From assembly GCA_964035575.1 (NCBI GenBank), contig OZ037877.1, positions 310,001 through 374,000 of the forward strand: a DNA stretch of 64,000 nt, read 5' to 3'. The notes under the pieces are model-generated. The model did no database searches. It was not told the origin of the DNA and worked only from the letters and a program-made list of their open reading frames with translations. This stretch comes from Rhynchopus sp. YZ270_cl-10 (taxonomy: Eukaryota > Euglenozoa > Diplonemea > Diplonemida > Diplonemidae). Shown here in pieces: positions 39,055 through 50,979 of the stretch. Made by a program: the position numbers and the translations under genes. The first letter of the stretch is position 1. Each line of letters starts with the position of its first letter.

Positions 39055-42027
39055 CACGGATGCTGCCAGATCTGGCCAGATTTGGGGGCCAATTTCCCAG
39101 ATCTGGCTCGTTTTCCAGATGTGGAGATCTTGTTTCCAGATCTGGCCAGATCTGGCCAGATCTGGGAATCTGGGAAATTTTTTTTTTCAAAAAAAAAAAA
39201 AAACTCCCCAGATCTGGCCAGATCTGGAAATCTGGCCAGTTTTTTTTTTCCCTCAGATTTCTGGCTATTGTCTCCCAGGGAAAGGGACTCTCGAATTTTT
39301 TTTTTCGCCCCTAAAAAGGGCTAATTTCGACGATTTGAGGCCATTTAAAGCAAAATTTGGCACTTTTGAGCATCTGTGGGGGTCTAAAACGTGGTTTTGC
39401 GAACCCGAAATTTCATGGTTTTTACCAAAGACAAGTCGATTTTTGAAAAATCTCGAAAAAAAAAATTTTTTTTTTCCGGGAAAATTTTGACCCCTGAGCA
39501 GGGTTTTTGTGTACCAAAAAGTGCAAAAAAACGCAAGAGTCGGGTGTTTTGACGATCTGGTACCGCCATATGCAGTACAGGGGCCCACAATTTCGACTTT
39601 TTCTTAGCAATTTCCTTCATAATTTTTTTTTCTTCGATTTCTGGCAAAGGCAAATCTCAGGCAAAAAAAATTCACCCCTGATAGTGGGTCCTTGGGTGTC
39701 CAAAGATGCCAAAAACACAAAAATTTTGATGTTTTGACCATCTGTGGGCGCCTAAAACGCACTTCTCTGCCCAAAAAATGAAAATCGATTTTTCCTTAGC
39801 GTTTTTATAGCCGTGATTTTTGGGTATTTTTTCGCAAAGGGAAAAAAAAAAATATCAACCAAAATAGTGGGTCCTTGGGTGACCAAAAATGCAAAAAAAC
39901 GTTTTTTTTTTGGTGTTTTGACCCTTCAGAACCACCCAAAACGCACTTTTGTGTACCAAAACACGCATATTTCAGATTTCCTCAGCAATTCCTTCACAAG
40001 TGCAAGGTGATTTTTGACCAAACTAATTTTGTGCACTTTTTTTGTGGTCACGTGACGCTAAAATCCTCTCCGTGATGCGAGAATTACATGTGAGAATGCG
40101 ATAATGATTCTCGCATGCGAACGCCCAAAACCACGAAGGAGGACGCAAGCAAGGCTTCAGTGCACTTAGGTACAGGATGCGTCGTTTTCAGTTACAAAAA
40201 AGGGTACTGTGAAGCGGTTGAGGCACACACACAGACCCGTTGCAAAATGCATCTGGGACCCACGCTAGACCCCCCAAAAGCTGTAAAACCATATATTTCC
40301 ATCTCGCGACCCCAGCGGATGTGGACTGAGGTGTTTTTTTTTGGGTGTTTAGAAAGGTTTTTGTCCGATTGGAGAATTTTTTCGGTAAGTGTTGCATTTT
40401 GTCCCCACTGAGTGTGCACTCAGAAAACACTCATCAATAAAACGACCTTTCTGTTCGGTAAAAAATAGTTATTTTCTATCGTAGTAGTGGGTTTGTCGTG
40501 CAGTGATGTTCTTTGTACCTGGAGAGTGGGCCGAGTGCAAGGTATGTTTTTAACCCCCCGATTTTCTCCCTTTTCGACATGTTCGCTATTTTTTAGCTAT
40601 TTTTTTTTTTTGTCAACAAAAATGTCACTTTTACGTTTAAGGGGTACGGGGCGGCTTCTTGTTTGTTTGTTTGTTTTTTTGTTGTAGTCTCTACTTTTAC
40701 ATTCAATTTCTCTTAACAGGTACCCGAACCGACGACCCTTCATCATAACAGCGAAGCAGTGCCGACGGAAGAGCTGGTGCAATTATTTCAAAACCAGGTG
40801 GCGATCGTAAAAGTCGGGTTTATATACCAACTTTTCCATTAACCCACCCCATAGACCACCCTAATTATTATGAAACTCTTAGTCAGTCACTGCTATAGCC
40901 ATTTAACCCAGGGAGCGTAGCTAGTGCAAGAAATTCGACTTCGGGATCCGGAAAGTCTGTCCTCTGCTTGCGGAGGACTAGGCACAAGAAAATATTGCGT
41001 TCCCCCAGAAAACTAATTTTTGTCACAGTAATTTTTGCCCAGGGCATGCTCTTGAAGCATGGCGGCTTGGTGTGAGAAGGGGCAGTGTATTGTTTTGTTC
41101 TAGATTTCAACGGTTGTTAGAACGAGTCAAGTGGATGCTTATCTAAACACTGACTTTAGTACAGACCCGAGAGATCACACATGACTTTGAGGAAAGAACA
41201 AAGCAATGCATCTGTACCCGCACGCCAGGTTGTAGTTACTTCAGAATTTTCTTAAGTTTGCATGAACGAGGAGGGGCGAATCATTCTTCGGGAACCATAG
41301 TTGTATACCATGGAATGATTTTCTCAAAAACACCACGTGGGGGCTGAATTCAATCCCTTAAGAATTGCGAATTCAGCCTTTGTAGAAGGTACGTCTTACT
41401 TGTACTTGTACTTGTATGCCGTGTCCACCCTTCTCGACCTTACCGGTTCACATGTACGAATAATATTAGGCAGTGGTAACACCCTTCTCAATTGTGCAAA
41501 CTTAAGAATTTTCTGCTGTAACTTACCAAAATCGATTTTCTTTCACCCCAAACACCCGCAACACCCCACCTGCTACTTCGGTAGCCTGTGTTGTTGGGAG
41601 TTGGTTCTCATGTTGATCCCCAGTGTTTTGCACTGCTTCTTCTGAGCCCAACGCTGTTTGGCCTGTCGACGTAATAAATACGAAGACAGGGCGGCGGTGC
41701 CAACAATTTTCCAATGATGTAACGTTTATCTGATTGATTTATCGTTTGATATACCTTGTGTGTCCTACTTCGTAACTTGCACACACGAGCAACGTTTATT
41801 GAACGGTACTTCAAGCGATACTTCGTTATGTCATTGGGGGTACCTGGAAAAAAAAATTTTCCCAGACGTCCCAGATCTCCCAGATGTGGCCAGATCTGGC
41901 CAGATCTGGCCAGATCTGGGACGTCTGGGAAAAAATTTTTTTTCAAAAAAAAAAAAAATTTTCCCAGATCTGGCCAGATCTGGGCGGCCCAGATCTGGAG
42001 ATCTGGCCAGATCTGGCAGCATCCGTG
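39055..42027. mobile_element. CAC-ended TIR element, family B (2.97 kb), nested
   Basis: Ends CACGGATGCTGCCAGATCTG and complement. The subterminal arrays are of palindromic CCAGATCTGG/GGCCAGATCTGGCC (39066-39240; 41860-42018). The direct repeat AAAAAG flanks it (39049-39054 and 42028-42033), though the site is A-rich. The interior holds the ~200-bp module (39255-39480) next to the left end and the 1.1-kb module (40690-41841) next to the right end. This is the same pair of modules, as one inverted block, as in family A at 4082-7120, which has different ends and a different array unit. No transposase frame recognised. Confidence 0.78.
40690..41841. repeat. 1.1-kb shared module, copy 2 (inverted relative to 4241-5370)
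   Basis: Co-linear with copy 1 along its length, with many point differences and small indels. The clearest matching stretches are CAGTCACTGCTATAGCCAT, GGAAAGTCTGTCCTCTGCTT, GCGTTCCCCCAGAAAAC and GAACCAACTCCCAACAACAC (as read or complement). Confidence 0.78.
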
Positions 42028-42779
42028 AAAAAGAATCACATCCACTTTTTGTGATTTTTTGTGATTTTTTTGTGATTGTTTGTGATTTTTTGTGAATAGG
42101 ATTTTTTTTTTGTGATTGCTTGTGATTTTTTGTGAATAGGATTTATTTTTTGTGATTTTGTGTGATTTTTTGTGAATAAGATTTTTTGTTTGTGATTTTT
42201 TGTGATTGTTTGTGAATAGGATTTTTTTTTTGTGATTGCTTGTGATTTTTTGTGATTTTTGTGATTTTTTGTGATTTGTTGTGAATAGGATTTTTTTTTT
42301 GTGATTTTTTGTATTTCTTTTGTGTGATTTGTTGTGATTTGTTGTGATTTTTTCTGATTTTTTGTGAATATTGTTGTTGCGGGCACCCGGATCTCCCCAA
42401 ATTATATCGTTTTCTGTGCATTAATTTGACTCAGATTGAGGGAGAGAAAACAGTGGTGTGGAACCCCGCCACGTCGAACAACAATAAACCGTGGTCAGAG
42501 GCAGCAACACCAGGGTTAAGTGAATGCACTAAACCCCCCCTATACGTGTAGGTAATCGTATAATAAAAATAGTTGAAACATAAAAAAAATGCATCTCAGT
42601 CGAGCTCATGCAAAGGGTGGGAGTCGTGAGTGGTACGCATCGTAAGAGAACGGAGGCGGTTCACAACCGCTCGGCGAATCACGCGACCTCTTTATGGACG
42701 TGACAGCCCCCCCTGCAATAGGCTGGCCTGTCTCCAAATAATAAACCCCCCTGCCCTCCTGCATTGCACCTTAACAAGA

Positions 42780-42837
42780 GAAAAGTTGGTAAAGATGACC
42801 CTAAGCCTCTCCTTTAGTTTGGGGGTTTAGCCATCTT
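42780..42837 (+). repeat. F2 repeat (diverged 3' half)
   Basis: AAAAGTTGGTAAAGATGACC, then CTAAGCCTCTCCTTTAGTTT. Confidence 0.65.
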
Positions 42838-42939
42838 AGCAAAGTTGTCTGGCGGTGGGACGCAAAACAAGACTTCAATCAACCTTTCTTCAGTAAGATC
42901 ATACGGTTTTACAGGAATCAGGACCAGAGAAGAAGAAAT

Positions 42940-42980
42940 AAAAAGTTTATAAGATGAACCTCAGCCTCTCCGTGCTTTTT
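42940..42980 (+). repeat. F2 repeat
   Basis: AAAAGTTTATAAGATGAACC, then TCAGCCTCTCCGTGCTTTTT. Confidence 0.7.
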
Positions 42981-43011
42981 TAGAATAAAAATGGGTATTT
43001 GCTTCAATTTT

Positions 43012-43072
43012 TGATAAAGTGTTGTAGTGTAGTTGCCTCTGGTTGTGTTGCCACAGTTGTGACAATCTCCAC
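43012..43072 (-). repeat. F1 repeat, intergenic
   Basis: Reads TGATAAAGTGTTGTAGTGTA, GTTGCCTCTGGTTGTGTTGC and CACAGTTGTGACAATCTCCA on the plus strand, matching the intronic copies. Confidence 0.8.
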
Positions 43073-44454
43073 TTTCGTTTTTTTTTATTTTTTGAATAAT
43101 TGAATTACTGATAACGTGTGGACACCTTGCCTTTTTTCTTCTTCTGTGTAAGCTCCACGAAGCCGCTCCTCACCTATCTCTCGTGGATATTGCTACCTTA
43201 TTTCCCCCTTAGGCACCTCAGACTGACCCACGTACGATGCCAGCCATCCGGATGAAAGCACCAATACCTGCGATACAAATAAAATGACGGTCGGAGAAAA
43301 GTAAAAAATATTCGAGAAAAAAAAAATCTCCTCTCCGTTCCTCAAGAAACAAAAATATTGGGGGGAAAAAATCAAGATGCGTGAAAAATGAATGATGAAA
43401 GCTGACACAAGAAAACGAAACAAAACAAAAAAAACTTACGGGAAAGAATCGTGAGAGGGGAAAAGGTGTCATTTTGGCCAAAAAAACACTTGAGAAGGCT
43501 CATATCGGATCGTCTCAATCATTTTTCTTGTATGAAAAAAGCCATCTGACGCCTGATAAAAAAGAACTGAAAAATGTTTTTTTTTTTTTGGAAATCTGCT
43601 GGTTTTGTGCAGCCGCCACTCGGAAAAGTCTTCACTATGGTGTGGCACGCGCCCAAAAAAAAAGCCTAGTTCAAATGTAGATTTTATTTTTCCCTTCCTT
43701 CAAAACTTCACACAACGCTTTTGGTTTTTAGGAGACACAAGGTGCCAGGTTCTATGATATGCACGGAACCACCCTGCACCTGTTTGTCATATTGTTTCCC
43801 GTGCAATACATGGGGAAACGTTTCGCTGTCGAAACTAGGGGCAAACGTGCCACGTCACACTATGTTTTTCTTTCTTGAAAACCTTACCATTCCTTTTTAG
43901 GGCATTTCTTTTCTTTTCTTTTTTGTTTTTTGTTTTTTGTTTTTTGTTTCTTTTTTTAGCGCTGAAATTGAATACTTTAAAAACCCTAGGCCTCACTACG
44001 CAATACCCATCTTCAAAAGATATAATGTATCAAGAATGCTCTTTTTGCTGAATACTTGGGTTTGCGGGTTTGCGGGATTATATAAAGTAGTTTAACTGTT
44101 GTGGTAACTGTTGTTAATTCAGACGCATCACTTCCATGTACGACACCAGCCCCAGATGAAAGCACAAACATAATTAAGATAAATTCTTTGAAAAGAGGGA
44201 TGCGAGCTCTATCAGCGTCTCTTCTTTCCTCGGTATCAGTGATGTATATAGGTATCTGTATGTGGGACCAAATCCCACAAAAAACCGGAAAAAAAAAAAA
44301 AAAAACTATAGAATTTCGGGATTTTTTGCAATTGTTACCTTACCTTACAGGGCTCTAAGAGGGGTCCCGAAGGGACTCCAGAGCAACGCGACCCCACCAT
44401 GAAGAGCACGGTCGTCAAGAATCCTAAAAAACGAGTCGGGATTCCGCAAAAAGG

Positions 44455-44595
44455 GGTTCTTTGAGTGACTCGTGGTGTCAAAAGCTAGATTTTTACACCG
44501 TACCATGAAATTTTTTCGCCTGCGGCGTCATTTTATCTTATTTTTTTTGCTCCGCAAAAAAAAAAAACAGCTCCCAATGTCTTCCTTTGTCAGCG
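44455..44595. repeat. Dispersed repeat block, inverted relative to 35330-35475
   Basis: GAGTGACTCGTGGTGTCAAA, TTTTTTCGCCTGCGGCG and TTTTTTTTGCTCCGCAAAAA are the complement of the 35-kb block. Confidence 0.65.
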
Positions 44596-45410
44596 GTGCT
44601 GAATTTTTGGGCGAAAAAACAAGCTGACCCCGATCTTGAAATCTGGATTCCTAGATAGGACACTAGTTTTCCACACACAAAAACAATGACTGCCTCACAC
44701 AAAACCACTGTTTTGGTGGGTGCCGGCTATATAAAATCCTGCACACAACCACGCGAAAAACTAAAAAAAGGGGGTTTCCCACATATTTCCCCCTTTAGTG
44801 CACCACCACTACCCCTATATACATTACTGCTCGCACGGTGCGGTCTGTCGTGCTTGGAGTGTGTAAATAACGGACTTACCCCCTGAGTCCGACAGTCGGA
44901 CCCCCTGAGTCCGACAGACGGACTCAGGGGTCCGTCTGTCGGACTCTGGAGTCCGACAGACGGACTCTGGAGTCCGACTGTCGGACTCTGGGGTCCGACA
45001 GTCGGACCCAAAAAAAAAATTTTTTTTTTTTTTGGGCCGAAAAAAAAAATTTTTTTTTTGGCCAAAAAAATTTTTTTGGCCGAAAATCGCCTTGTATAGC
45101 CACTACAGTACACATGGTTTTACCAAAATAGCCGTATTTTGGCTGAAAATTTGACTTGAAAATTTTTTTCATTGTTTGGTCAATCTGAGGTTTTCTTTGA
45201 ATTTTTTGGGCCATTTTATGACCTACTACACCCAATTTTTGGGGGATTTTTTTTTTCTTGGTCAAAAAATAGCGCTTGTTGCCTACTACTGGGTATAGGC
45301 TTGTTCAGAGGTGTGTATTTGGTGTACCCAGACATGGTCAAAACACATGAATTTTGCGTTTTTTTGCATTTTTAGGTTCTCGACCAACCAGGGGGCGACC
45401 AATTTGGGTA

Positions 45411-45544
45411 CTGGGTACTGGGTACTGGGTACTGGGTACTGGGTACTGGGTACTGGGTACTGGGTACTGGGTACTGGGTACTGGGTACTGGGTACTGGGT
45501 ACTGGGTACTGGGTACTGGGTACTGGGTACTGGGTACTGGGTAC
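45411..45544. repeat. (GGTACTG)n microsatellite, ~19 units
   Basis: 7-bp array. The inverted twin at 58303-58752 has ~64 units of the same motif. Confidence 0.95.
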
Positions 45545-45969
45545 CAAGAGAAGGCAGCTTGACAGCAGCGAAGGCGGAGGCTACGGGGAAGACAAGGTAT
45601 GTAAATGTTTAACTTTCAGTTACTTGTGTAGATGCAAACAACACACCCAGTGGTTTGCAGCATTTTATTTTCTTGTGTGCTTTCTCTTCTTTGAATCGAA
45701 AGTATGTGAACCTTATTACATCATGATACAATGCAACGAGGCCGAAACAGCCTCACTAAGGCCTCTGAAAATAAATGTTCAGACTTGGCACTTACTTATG
45801 TTTAGGTGCGCCTCAACCACACGCTTGAATATATTTAATTTGCCACACCTCAGATAGATTTTCCAGATATGCCTATGTTCAGGTGTTCCAGGCCTCGTCA
45901 CAAATAGACAAAAAAACAAAAGCCAAAACAACAGAGAGAGAGCCAACAATTTTTTATCTCACTTGTGTA

Positions 45970-46242
45970 ATAATGTTTAGCCGCGTTTTCGAAATTCCTT
46001 CCTGGAGATTACACAAAATACAGTAGACATTATCTCCGCACACAAAGAACAAAACAAAACCCATGCCGAGAGTAGGCGCAAAAGCAATGTGGAGGAGATC
46101 TGCGCATGCAACCAAAAGGGTTGCAGTCATAGGACTTCGAGGAACTGTTCACCATACCCAACCTTGACGCCCCGTACTAGGTGGTCATACATCATTTGTC
46201 AAATATACTGTAGGAATTTCGAAAACGCAGCACAACATTATT
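45970..46242. mobile_element. ~270-bp MITE nested in family C
   Basis: The inverted ends AATAATGTT..GC.GCGTTTTCG/AAATTCCT differ at 2-3 positions. A non-coding centre separates them. It is also present in the second family C copy, so it inserted before that duplication. Confidence 0.65.
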
Positions 46243-46259
46243 GCCCGTGAGATAATAAC

Positions 46260-47105
46260 TATTTATTCGAGTGAAATAAGAACTATTTTATTTCACGCGC
46301 CACTAAAAAGGTGCCCGAGTGCGTTATTTCCCGAGCGAAGCGAGGGGAATAAGAGTGAGAGAGTCACGAGGGTGCCTTTTTAGTGGCAAGTGCAAGAAAA
46401 TGTTCTTATTTCACTCAATATGTAATTTTATTCCACAAGTGAAAAACGTATTTATAGGTGTAAACAGTGGAACGTTGAGCCCACGCTCCACCCCTCACAC
46501 CACCACACTTCAAATTACAGATTATTTATTGCCTCTTACACACATGCCTAAACCCACGCGCAAGTTTGCGGAGATGGAGGATGCATATGACAACTTGTTC
46601 GACGACATGAACAGTGGTGTGCAGTACAGGAAAACATGGGACGATTTCCTCCGTTTCAACAGACTTTCAGGAGCGAACGAGCCCAGGGAAGAACACGTCG
46701 TGTCCTTCAGATCACTCCGTGATCTTTTATTTCACTCCCCCACCCAATCCTTCACGATTTGCGTGAAATAAAACGTGAAATAAAACGAATCTTATTTCAC
46801 TCACTTTTTCACCTGTTTACGTTTTTCACGCGTGGTATAAAATTACGTATCGAAAACTAAAGTGAACATTATTTAACTGATGGGTGATTCACAAACTGGA
46901 ATACGTGATACCCACTCGCTATCGCTCGTGACATCACTTTTATGATTACACTCACTTCACTCATGAAATCAAAATGCTGAACTCCACTCGCTTCGTGAAG
47001 TTGAGCCCCAGTTTGAGTCACCCACCACCTCGTGAAATAATGTTCACTTTATTTCATGAGATAATAATTATCTAACTCAGTGAAATAAAACTCGTGTAAT
47101 TTTGC
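46260..47105. repeat. Cluster of TTATTTCAC / GTGAAATAA motifs
   Basis: More than a dozen copies of TTATTTCAC or its complement in both orientations over ~850 bp, several as head-to-head pairs, surrounding a short open frame. They look like iterated binding sites rather than a simple tandem repeat. Confidence 0.65.
46544..46771 (+). CDS. Small ORF in family C: YxxxWDxFLRF protein 1 (75 aa)
   Basis: MPKPTRKFAEMEDAYDNLFD, then MNSGVQYRKTWDDFLRFNRL. A TATTTATAGG string lies ~85 bp upstream. The phrase YRKTWDDFLRF is shared with the neighbouring divergent frame (YKKKWDEFLRF) and resembles the N-terminal core-binding helices of tyrosine recombinases. That similarity is short and the frame has no catalytic domain. 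It is identical in both family C copies. It may be a DNA-binding accessory protein or a decayed gene. Confidence 0.35.
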   Translation: MPKPTRKFAEMEDAYDNLFDDMNSGVQYRKTWDDFLRFNRLSGANEPREEHVVSFRSLRDLLFHSPTQSFTICVK

Positions 47106-47272
47106 AGATTATATGCCCTTTGTGTCACTCAATTGTAACCGAGAATGTAAGGCAGTGAGTATTTGATCTGCCCTTTATGTCGCGAAATACTATGTTTGGT
47201 GTTTTGACGTCTTCCAAGCAGATGGATATTCCCTCACTTGCACGCAATCTACCGAGGAACCGACTGCCTTTC

Positions 47273-47431
47273 TCAAAAGCCAGTACATGTCGGGGTGTCG
47301 AGGTCCGTGTCAATACAAAGCGGACCAAGTCGCTCGAGGTTTGAAAACCGCAAGAACTCGTCCCATTTCTTCTTGTACACCTCCTTGCTTCTCATACCCG
47401 CTGAGACTTGGTATCCGTAAGTGTCATACAT
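47273..47431 (-). CDS. Small ORF in family C: YxxxWDxFLRF protein 2 (52 aa)
   Basis: MYDTYGYQVSAGMRSKEVYK, then KKWDEFLRFSNLERLGPLCI. It is a divergent neighbour of the 46544 frame and related to it over ~20 residues. Two copies of the same motif in opposite frames argue against chance. No known function. Confidence 0.3.
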   Translation of the reverse strand: MYDTYGYQVSAGMRSKEVYKKKWDEFLRFSNLERLGPLCIDTDLDTPTCTGF

Positions 47432-48189
47432 CCTGTCCTTCTTCGTTTTGGCAGTGTTTGAGGGGAGTGATGAAAAAGTTCTTTTTTTTACTGAGTGATT
47501 TTTTTAACCAAAAGAAAACCGACGCAGGAGCTTTTCTGGAACTGTTTTATTCTCCCCACCCCAACAACATCACATTTCAGAAAAACATTGTTTTTTCGTT
47601 TTTGTTCACTTTCTTTTCTTCTCCCTCACACCTGTTTGCTGTGAATTAAATTTTTTCGTTTCGGCCTGGTCGCAAACGCGAGTTTTCCTGGAAGCGCAGG
47701 AAAAATGACTGGGGAGTGTTGGTGGCTCCGTGACGCCACAGAGCCGGCACACTCGTTGAGTGCCTCACAAAACCTCAAATTTATTCCGCTTTGATTTCAT
47801 TTATTGTCTTCACGCTTTATCGTTGTTGTTGGGTTGGGAAATAATATTTCATTCTCCCATACATTCTCGGTTACAATTGAGTGACAAAGGGCACATTATC
47901 ACCCACCTTTGTGGGAATTCAAAATTACACGAGTTTTATCCCCTTTTTTTACCACATTAACCTCACCTTTCCCGATAACTGCGTTTCTACACCATACATT
48001 TCATTCATTAATCACACTCCACATTTACACTCATCACAGGATCGTGAAATCTGAACTGCATCTGCGATTGTGATGAGAAGCCTCGCCGCGTCTCCGACAT
48101 TCAGCAACTCAAAATCCAAAGAGTATCACCCGCATCAATCCATTCTGAGTTTGCGGACTAAGATCTGGGGTGGAAGGGGGATGGGTACA

Positions 48190-49020
48190 CTTTGTCAGTC
48201 ACTGCTATTGCCATTTAACCCAGGGAGCATAGCTAGTGCAAGAAATTCGACTTTGGAAACCTTCCGGAAAGTCTGTCCTCTGCTTGCGGAGGACGAGGCA
48301 CAAGAAAATATTGCGTTCCCCCAGAAAACCAGTGCACATTTCACACTCCTTGTGGGTGGTCTTGTTGCCTTTTTGTCACAGTAATTTTGGCCCAGGCATG
48401 CTCTTGAAGCATGACAATTTAGTGTGTATGGGGCAGGGTGTTGTTTTGTTCTGAATTCTCTTTGTTATAACATCTAAGTCAATCGCGGGTGGTGGTTTGT
48501 GTAGCGTGAGGCACTCTTTTTAACAAACTTCCTGCGGCTGCTAAAGCGTTATTTCTTCGGATTTAACAACGTACAGCGTAACATAGTGGATTCGCCTGGT
48601 CGACACAACCTTTGATAGATATGGGATAACCAACCCCCTTCGACCCCTCGTGGGTTCACTAAACAAGCCCTCGTGGTAGTTAAACGCGATTGACATTTAC
48701 ATTCCTAGAGATGAAAGAACAAGACAACACTTCTGTACCCGCGCATCAAAATTGTGGAAAACTTTGCACCCCAAACACCCTCAACAACGCCCGCCAAAAG
48801 GCGCCCCTTGTTGCTGGGAGTTGGTTCTCATGTTTGATACCTGCACAGCGGGCATTCCTCTGAGTCCAACGCATGTTTGGCCTGTCTGCGGCGTTGTACT
48901 TCAGGTGCACGAAGACAGGGTCTGGTGGTAAATTTTGCGTAGTGTCGCATTCCCTCATGTGTGGGTCACTCACACTTGGCGGTCATGTGCCACTGCGTGG
49001 GTCTGGGAATTTGGGTACCT
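48190..49020. repeat. Core-module sequence in family C, copy 1
   Basis: Segments homologous to the 1.1-kb module, rearranged: the CAGTCACTGCTATTGCCATT...GCGTTCCCCCAGAAAACCAG block, then the AACTCCCAGCAACAAGG-type block (as complement) and the GGTGCACGAAGACAGGG block. The last is also inside the 25099-25384 MITE. Confidence 0.7.
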
Positions 49021-49420
49021 GGGTACAGGAAATTTGTTGTGGAAGACATCAACCACCATGCATTGAGGAGGGTAAGACAGTGTTCGCAGTTTCTACCTGA
49101 TAGCATTACAATATTTAACTTCTCCACGGGGGTCTTGGGCCGTTCACTCGGTTCTACCTTGACTACCGGAAGATATTCTTGAGGCCTTTCTGGTCTCTAG
49201 AATATCCGGTCTTCCCGAACGGAGGCACACTTTGTGTGTTACTACGACCTGGCAATTTCCAGCAGTAGGTTAAGTAATCTTTCTTGTAAATTGTTGGATC
49301 ATTATCTCCTCAGTGCATGAATGCCCCACGTGACTGGACACTTTTGTGTTTGTCATGTGGAGCTGTGGTTGCTCTTTCACGACTTTTTTCCTGTTCCTGG
49401 GTACCTGTTCCTGGACCTGG

Positions 49421-49590
49421 ACCTGGGTACCTGGGTACCTGGGTACCTGGGTACCTGGGTACCTGGGTACCTGGGTACCTGGGTACCTGGGTACCTGGGT
49501 ACCTGGGTACCTGGGTACCTGGGTACCTGGGTACCTGGGTACCTGGGTACCTGGGTACCTGGGCACCTGGGTACCTGGGCACCTGGGTGT
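49421..49590. repeat. (GGTACCTG-type) microsatellite
   Basis: GGGTACCT units, ~24 copies. Absent from the corresponding place in the inverted twin (near 54490), so it expanded or was lost after duplication. Confidence 0.92.
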
Positions 49591-49850
49591 GCCTGTCGGA
49601 CCCCAGGGTCCGGCAGTCGGACTCAGGGGTCCGACTGTGAGTCCGACAGTCGGACCCCTGAGTCCGACTGTCGGACTCAGGGGGTCCGACTGTCGGACCC
49701 CCTCGGACTCCGACAAAAGGGTCCGACATTTCCAGGACAGACTGCACCGTGCGGTATATAAAAAAAAAAAAAAAAAAAAAAGGTAAAATAAACGTGGAGA
49801 ATGGGTTTTTGGAATGTGCAAAAACAAAAAAGAGAGAAAAAAAAAAAAAA

Positions 49851-49901
49851 AGAGAAGTTGAAAGTGCAAACGCGTCACCGTTCTTTGGTGGACACAGGCA
49901 C
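49851..49901 (+). repeat. F4 repeat
   Basis: AGAGAAGTTGAAAGTGCAAA, then CGCGTCACCGTTCTTTGGTG and GACACAGGCAC. Confidence 0.65.
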
Positions 49902-49919
49902 AAAAAAAAAAAGGGGGTG

Positions 49920-49966
49920 GAAAAGATCAGATGAACCTAAGTCTCTCTGTGCTTAGTCACTAAAGA
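49920..49966 (+). repeat. F2 repeat
   Basis: AAAAGATCAGATGAACCTAA, then GTCTCTCTGTGCTTAGTCAC. Confidence 0.7.
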
Positions 49967-50979
49967 GCACGGAAATACAATGAAAGGATGGGAGGGAGTA
50001 GCCTGTATTCATTTTTTAATTTTTTGAAATATTCTGTGAAAAAACACTAACACTTATTAAGTGTTCGGGAAGCCATACATACACAAGAACGCATTTTTCA
50101 TAGCGAGAGTTTAAAACCGGAGTACAGTCTGCGAGACAATGACAAGTCATGTCTACTGCTGTTCTGGCGGTTTCAAGGTGATGAGGGCAATGTGATATTT
50201 TTGAAAAAAGAATCAAGGAATAAGAATGAAAGTCTGGTGGGATGACTTCTGTTGGCAAAACAAAAACAAAAGGAAAATTTGTAAGTAACCCTTTGCAAGA
50301 TGGGTGGATCCACTCATTTTCACACAACACACATCAATGGGAAATATTGTAGGAATTTACCCATAATTTTTTTTAAAAAAACTTTTTTTACCATTCCTTC
50401 AAGGGAACGGGACATTGTGCGGTCCTGGAAGCTCTAAGAAAATAGAGTCGCCAGTGTGAAAAGGAAGCTGCCTTCCTAAACATGGCACACACAACAACTG
50501 GCAAAAAAGGGGGGAGGTGTCGTCACTCACCTGATATCATCATTGAAATACCATTTCTTACCAATGGTACACACCAATACTGCCCCCCTTTTTTTTCAAA
50601 AATACGCATACAAACTGGGCAATGTTCCTTGTAGAGGGGAAATAATGGGGTGAGGAAAAGATTAAAAAAAAAAAAAACATCCCATTTCCCAAAAGAGAAA
50701 AACGCAAAATAAGTAAAAAAAAACGGAACTGTGGACGGATTGAAGCAATTGCTCAAAATGAATTGAAAGCTCAAAAGGTTACTTTATATTTAAAAAGCCA
50801 AATTCCCCCAGAACAAATCGAAAGAAGGGGAATGGCTTTCCAACTAAAAATGAGGGGGCAAACTTGCAAAGTGTTGAAATGCTAACACAGAGGCCACACA
50901 CCGGATGATGTGGAAAAACATGCTCAAAAAATAATATTTGAACAGAAGTTTTGAAAGCGCCTCACCTGTTCTGGGGCCT

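Larger units (their letters stand above)
38656..42399. mobile_element. TIR element with 5-bp TSD and AATCACAAA arrays
   Basis: Perfect ~37-bp inverted ends starting TGGGGAGATCCGGGTGCCCG (38656) and ending with its complement (42399), flanked by AATTA on each side (38651-38655 and 42400-42404). Inside each end are tandem AATCACAAAAAATCAC units broken by AAATCCTATTC spacers (38690-39050; complement at 42045-42362). Without the nested element at 39055-42027 it would be ~770 bp with no coding capacity. Superfamily not assigned. Confidence 0.85.
42405..44833. other. Repeat-rich spacer between elements
   Basis: Holds two F2 copies (42780-42837 and 42940-42980), one F1 copy (43012-43072) and the inverted counterpart of the 35330-35475 block (about 44455-44595). 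No coding sequence supported. Confidence 0.65.
44834..49751. mobile_element. CAC-ended TIR element, family C, copy 1 (4.92 kb)
   Basis: Ends CACGGTGCGGTCTGTCGTG and the complement of CACGGTGCAGTCTGTCCTG (17 of 19 match), with 2-bp repeats CG outside (44832-44833 and 49752-49753). The subterminal arrays are of palindromic GTCCGACTGTCGGAC/GTCCGTCTGTCGGAC units (44880-45010; 49595-49720). Inside lie a left module sharing GTGTATTTGGTGTACCCAGA with family A, a GGTACTG microsatellite, a ~270-bp nested MITE, a TTATTTCAC-rich segment with two tiny related frames, core-module sequence (48190-49020) and a GGTACCT microsatellite. The inverted twin is at 54379-59321. Confidence 0.82.

Noticed and set aside
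49317-49903. Overlapping ~150-200-codon frames over the GGTACCT array
   Set aside because: Repeat-driven open frames in several phases, flanked by subterminal palindromes.
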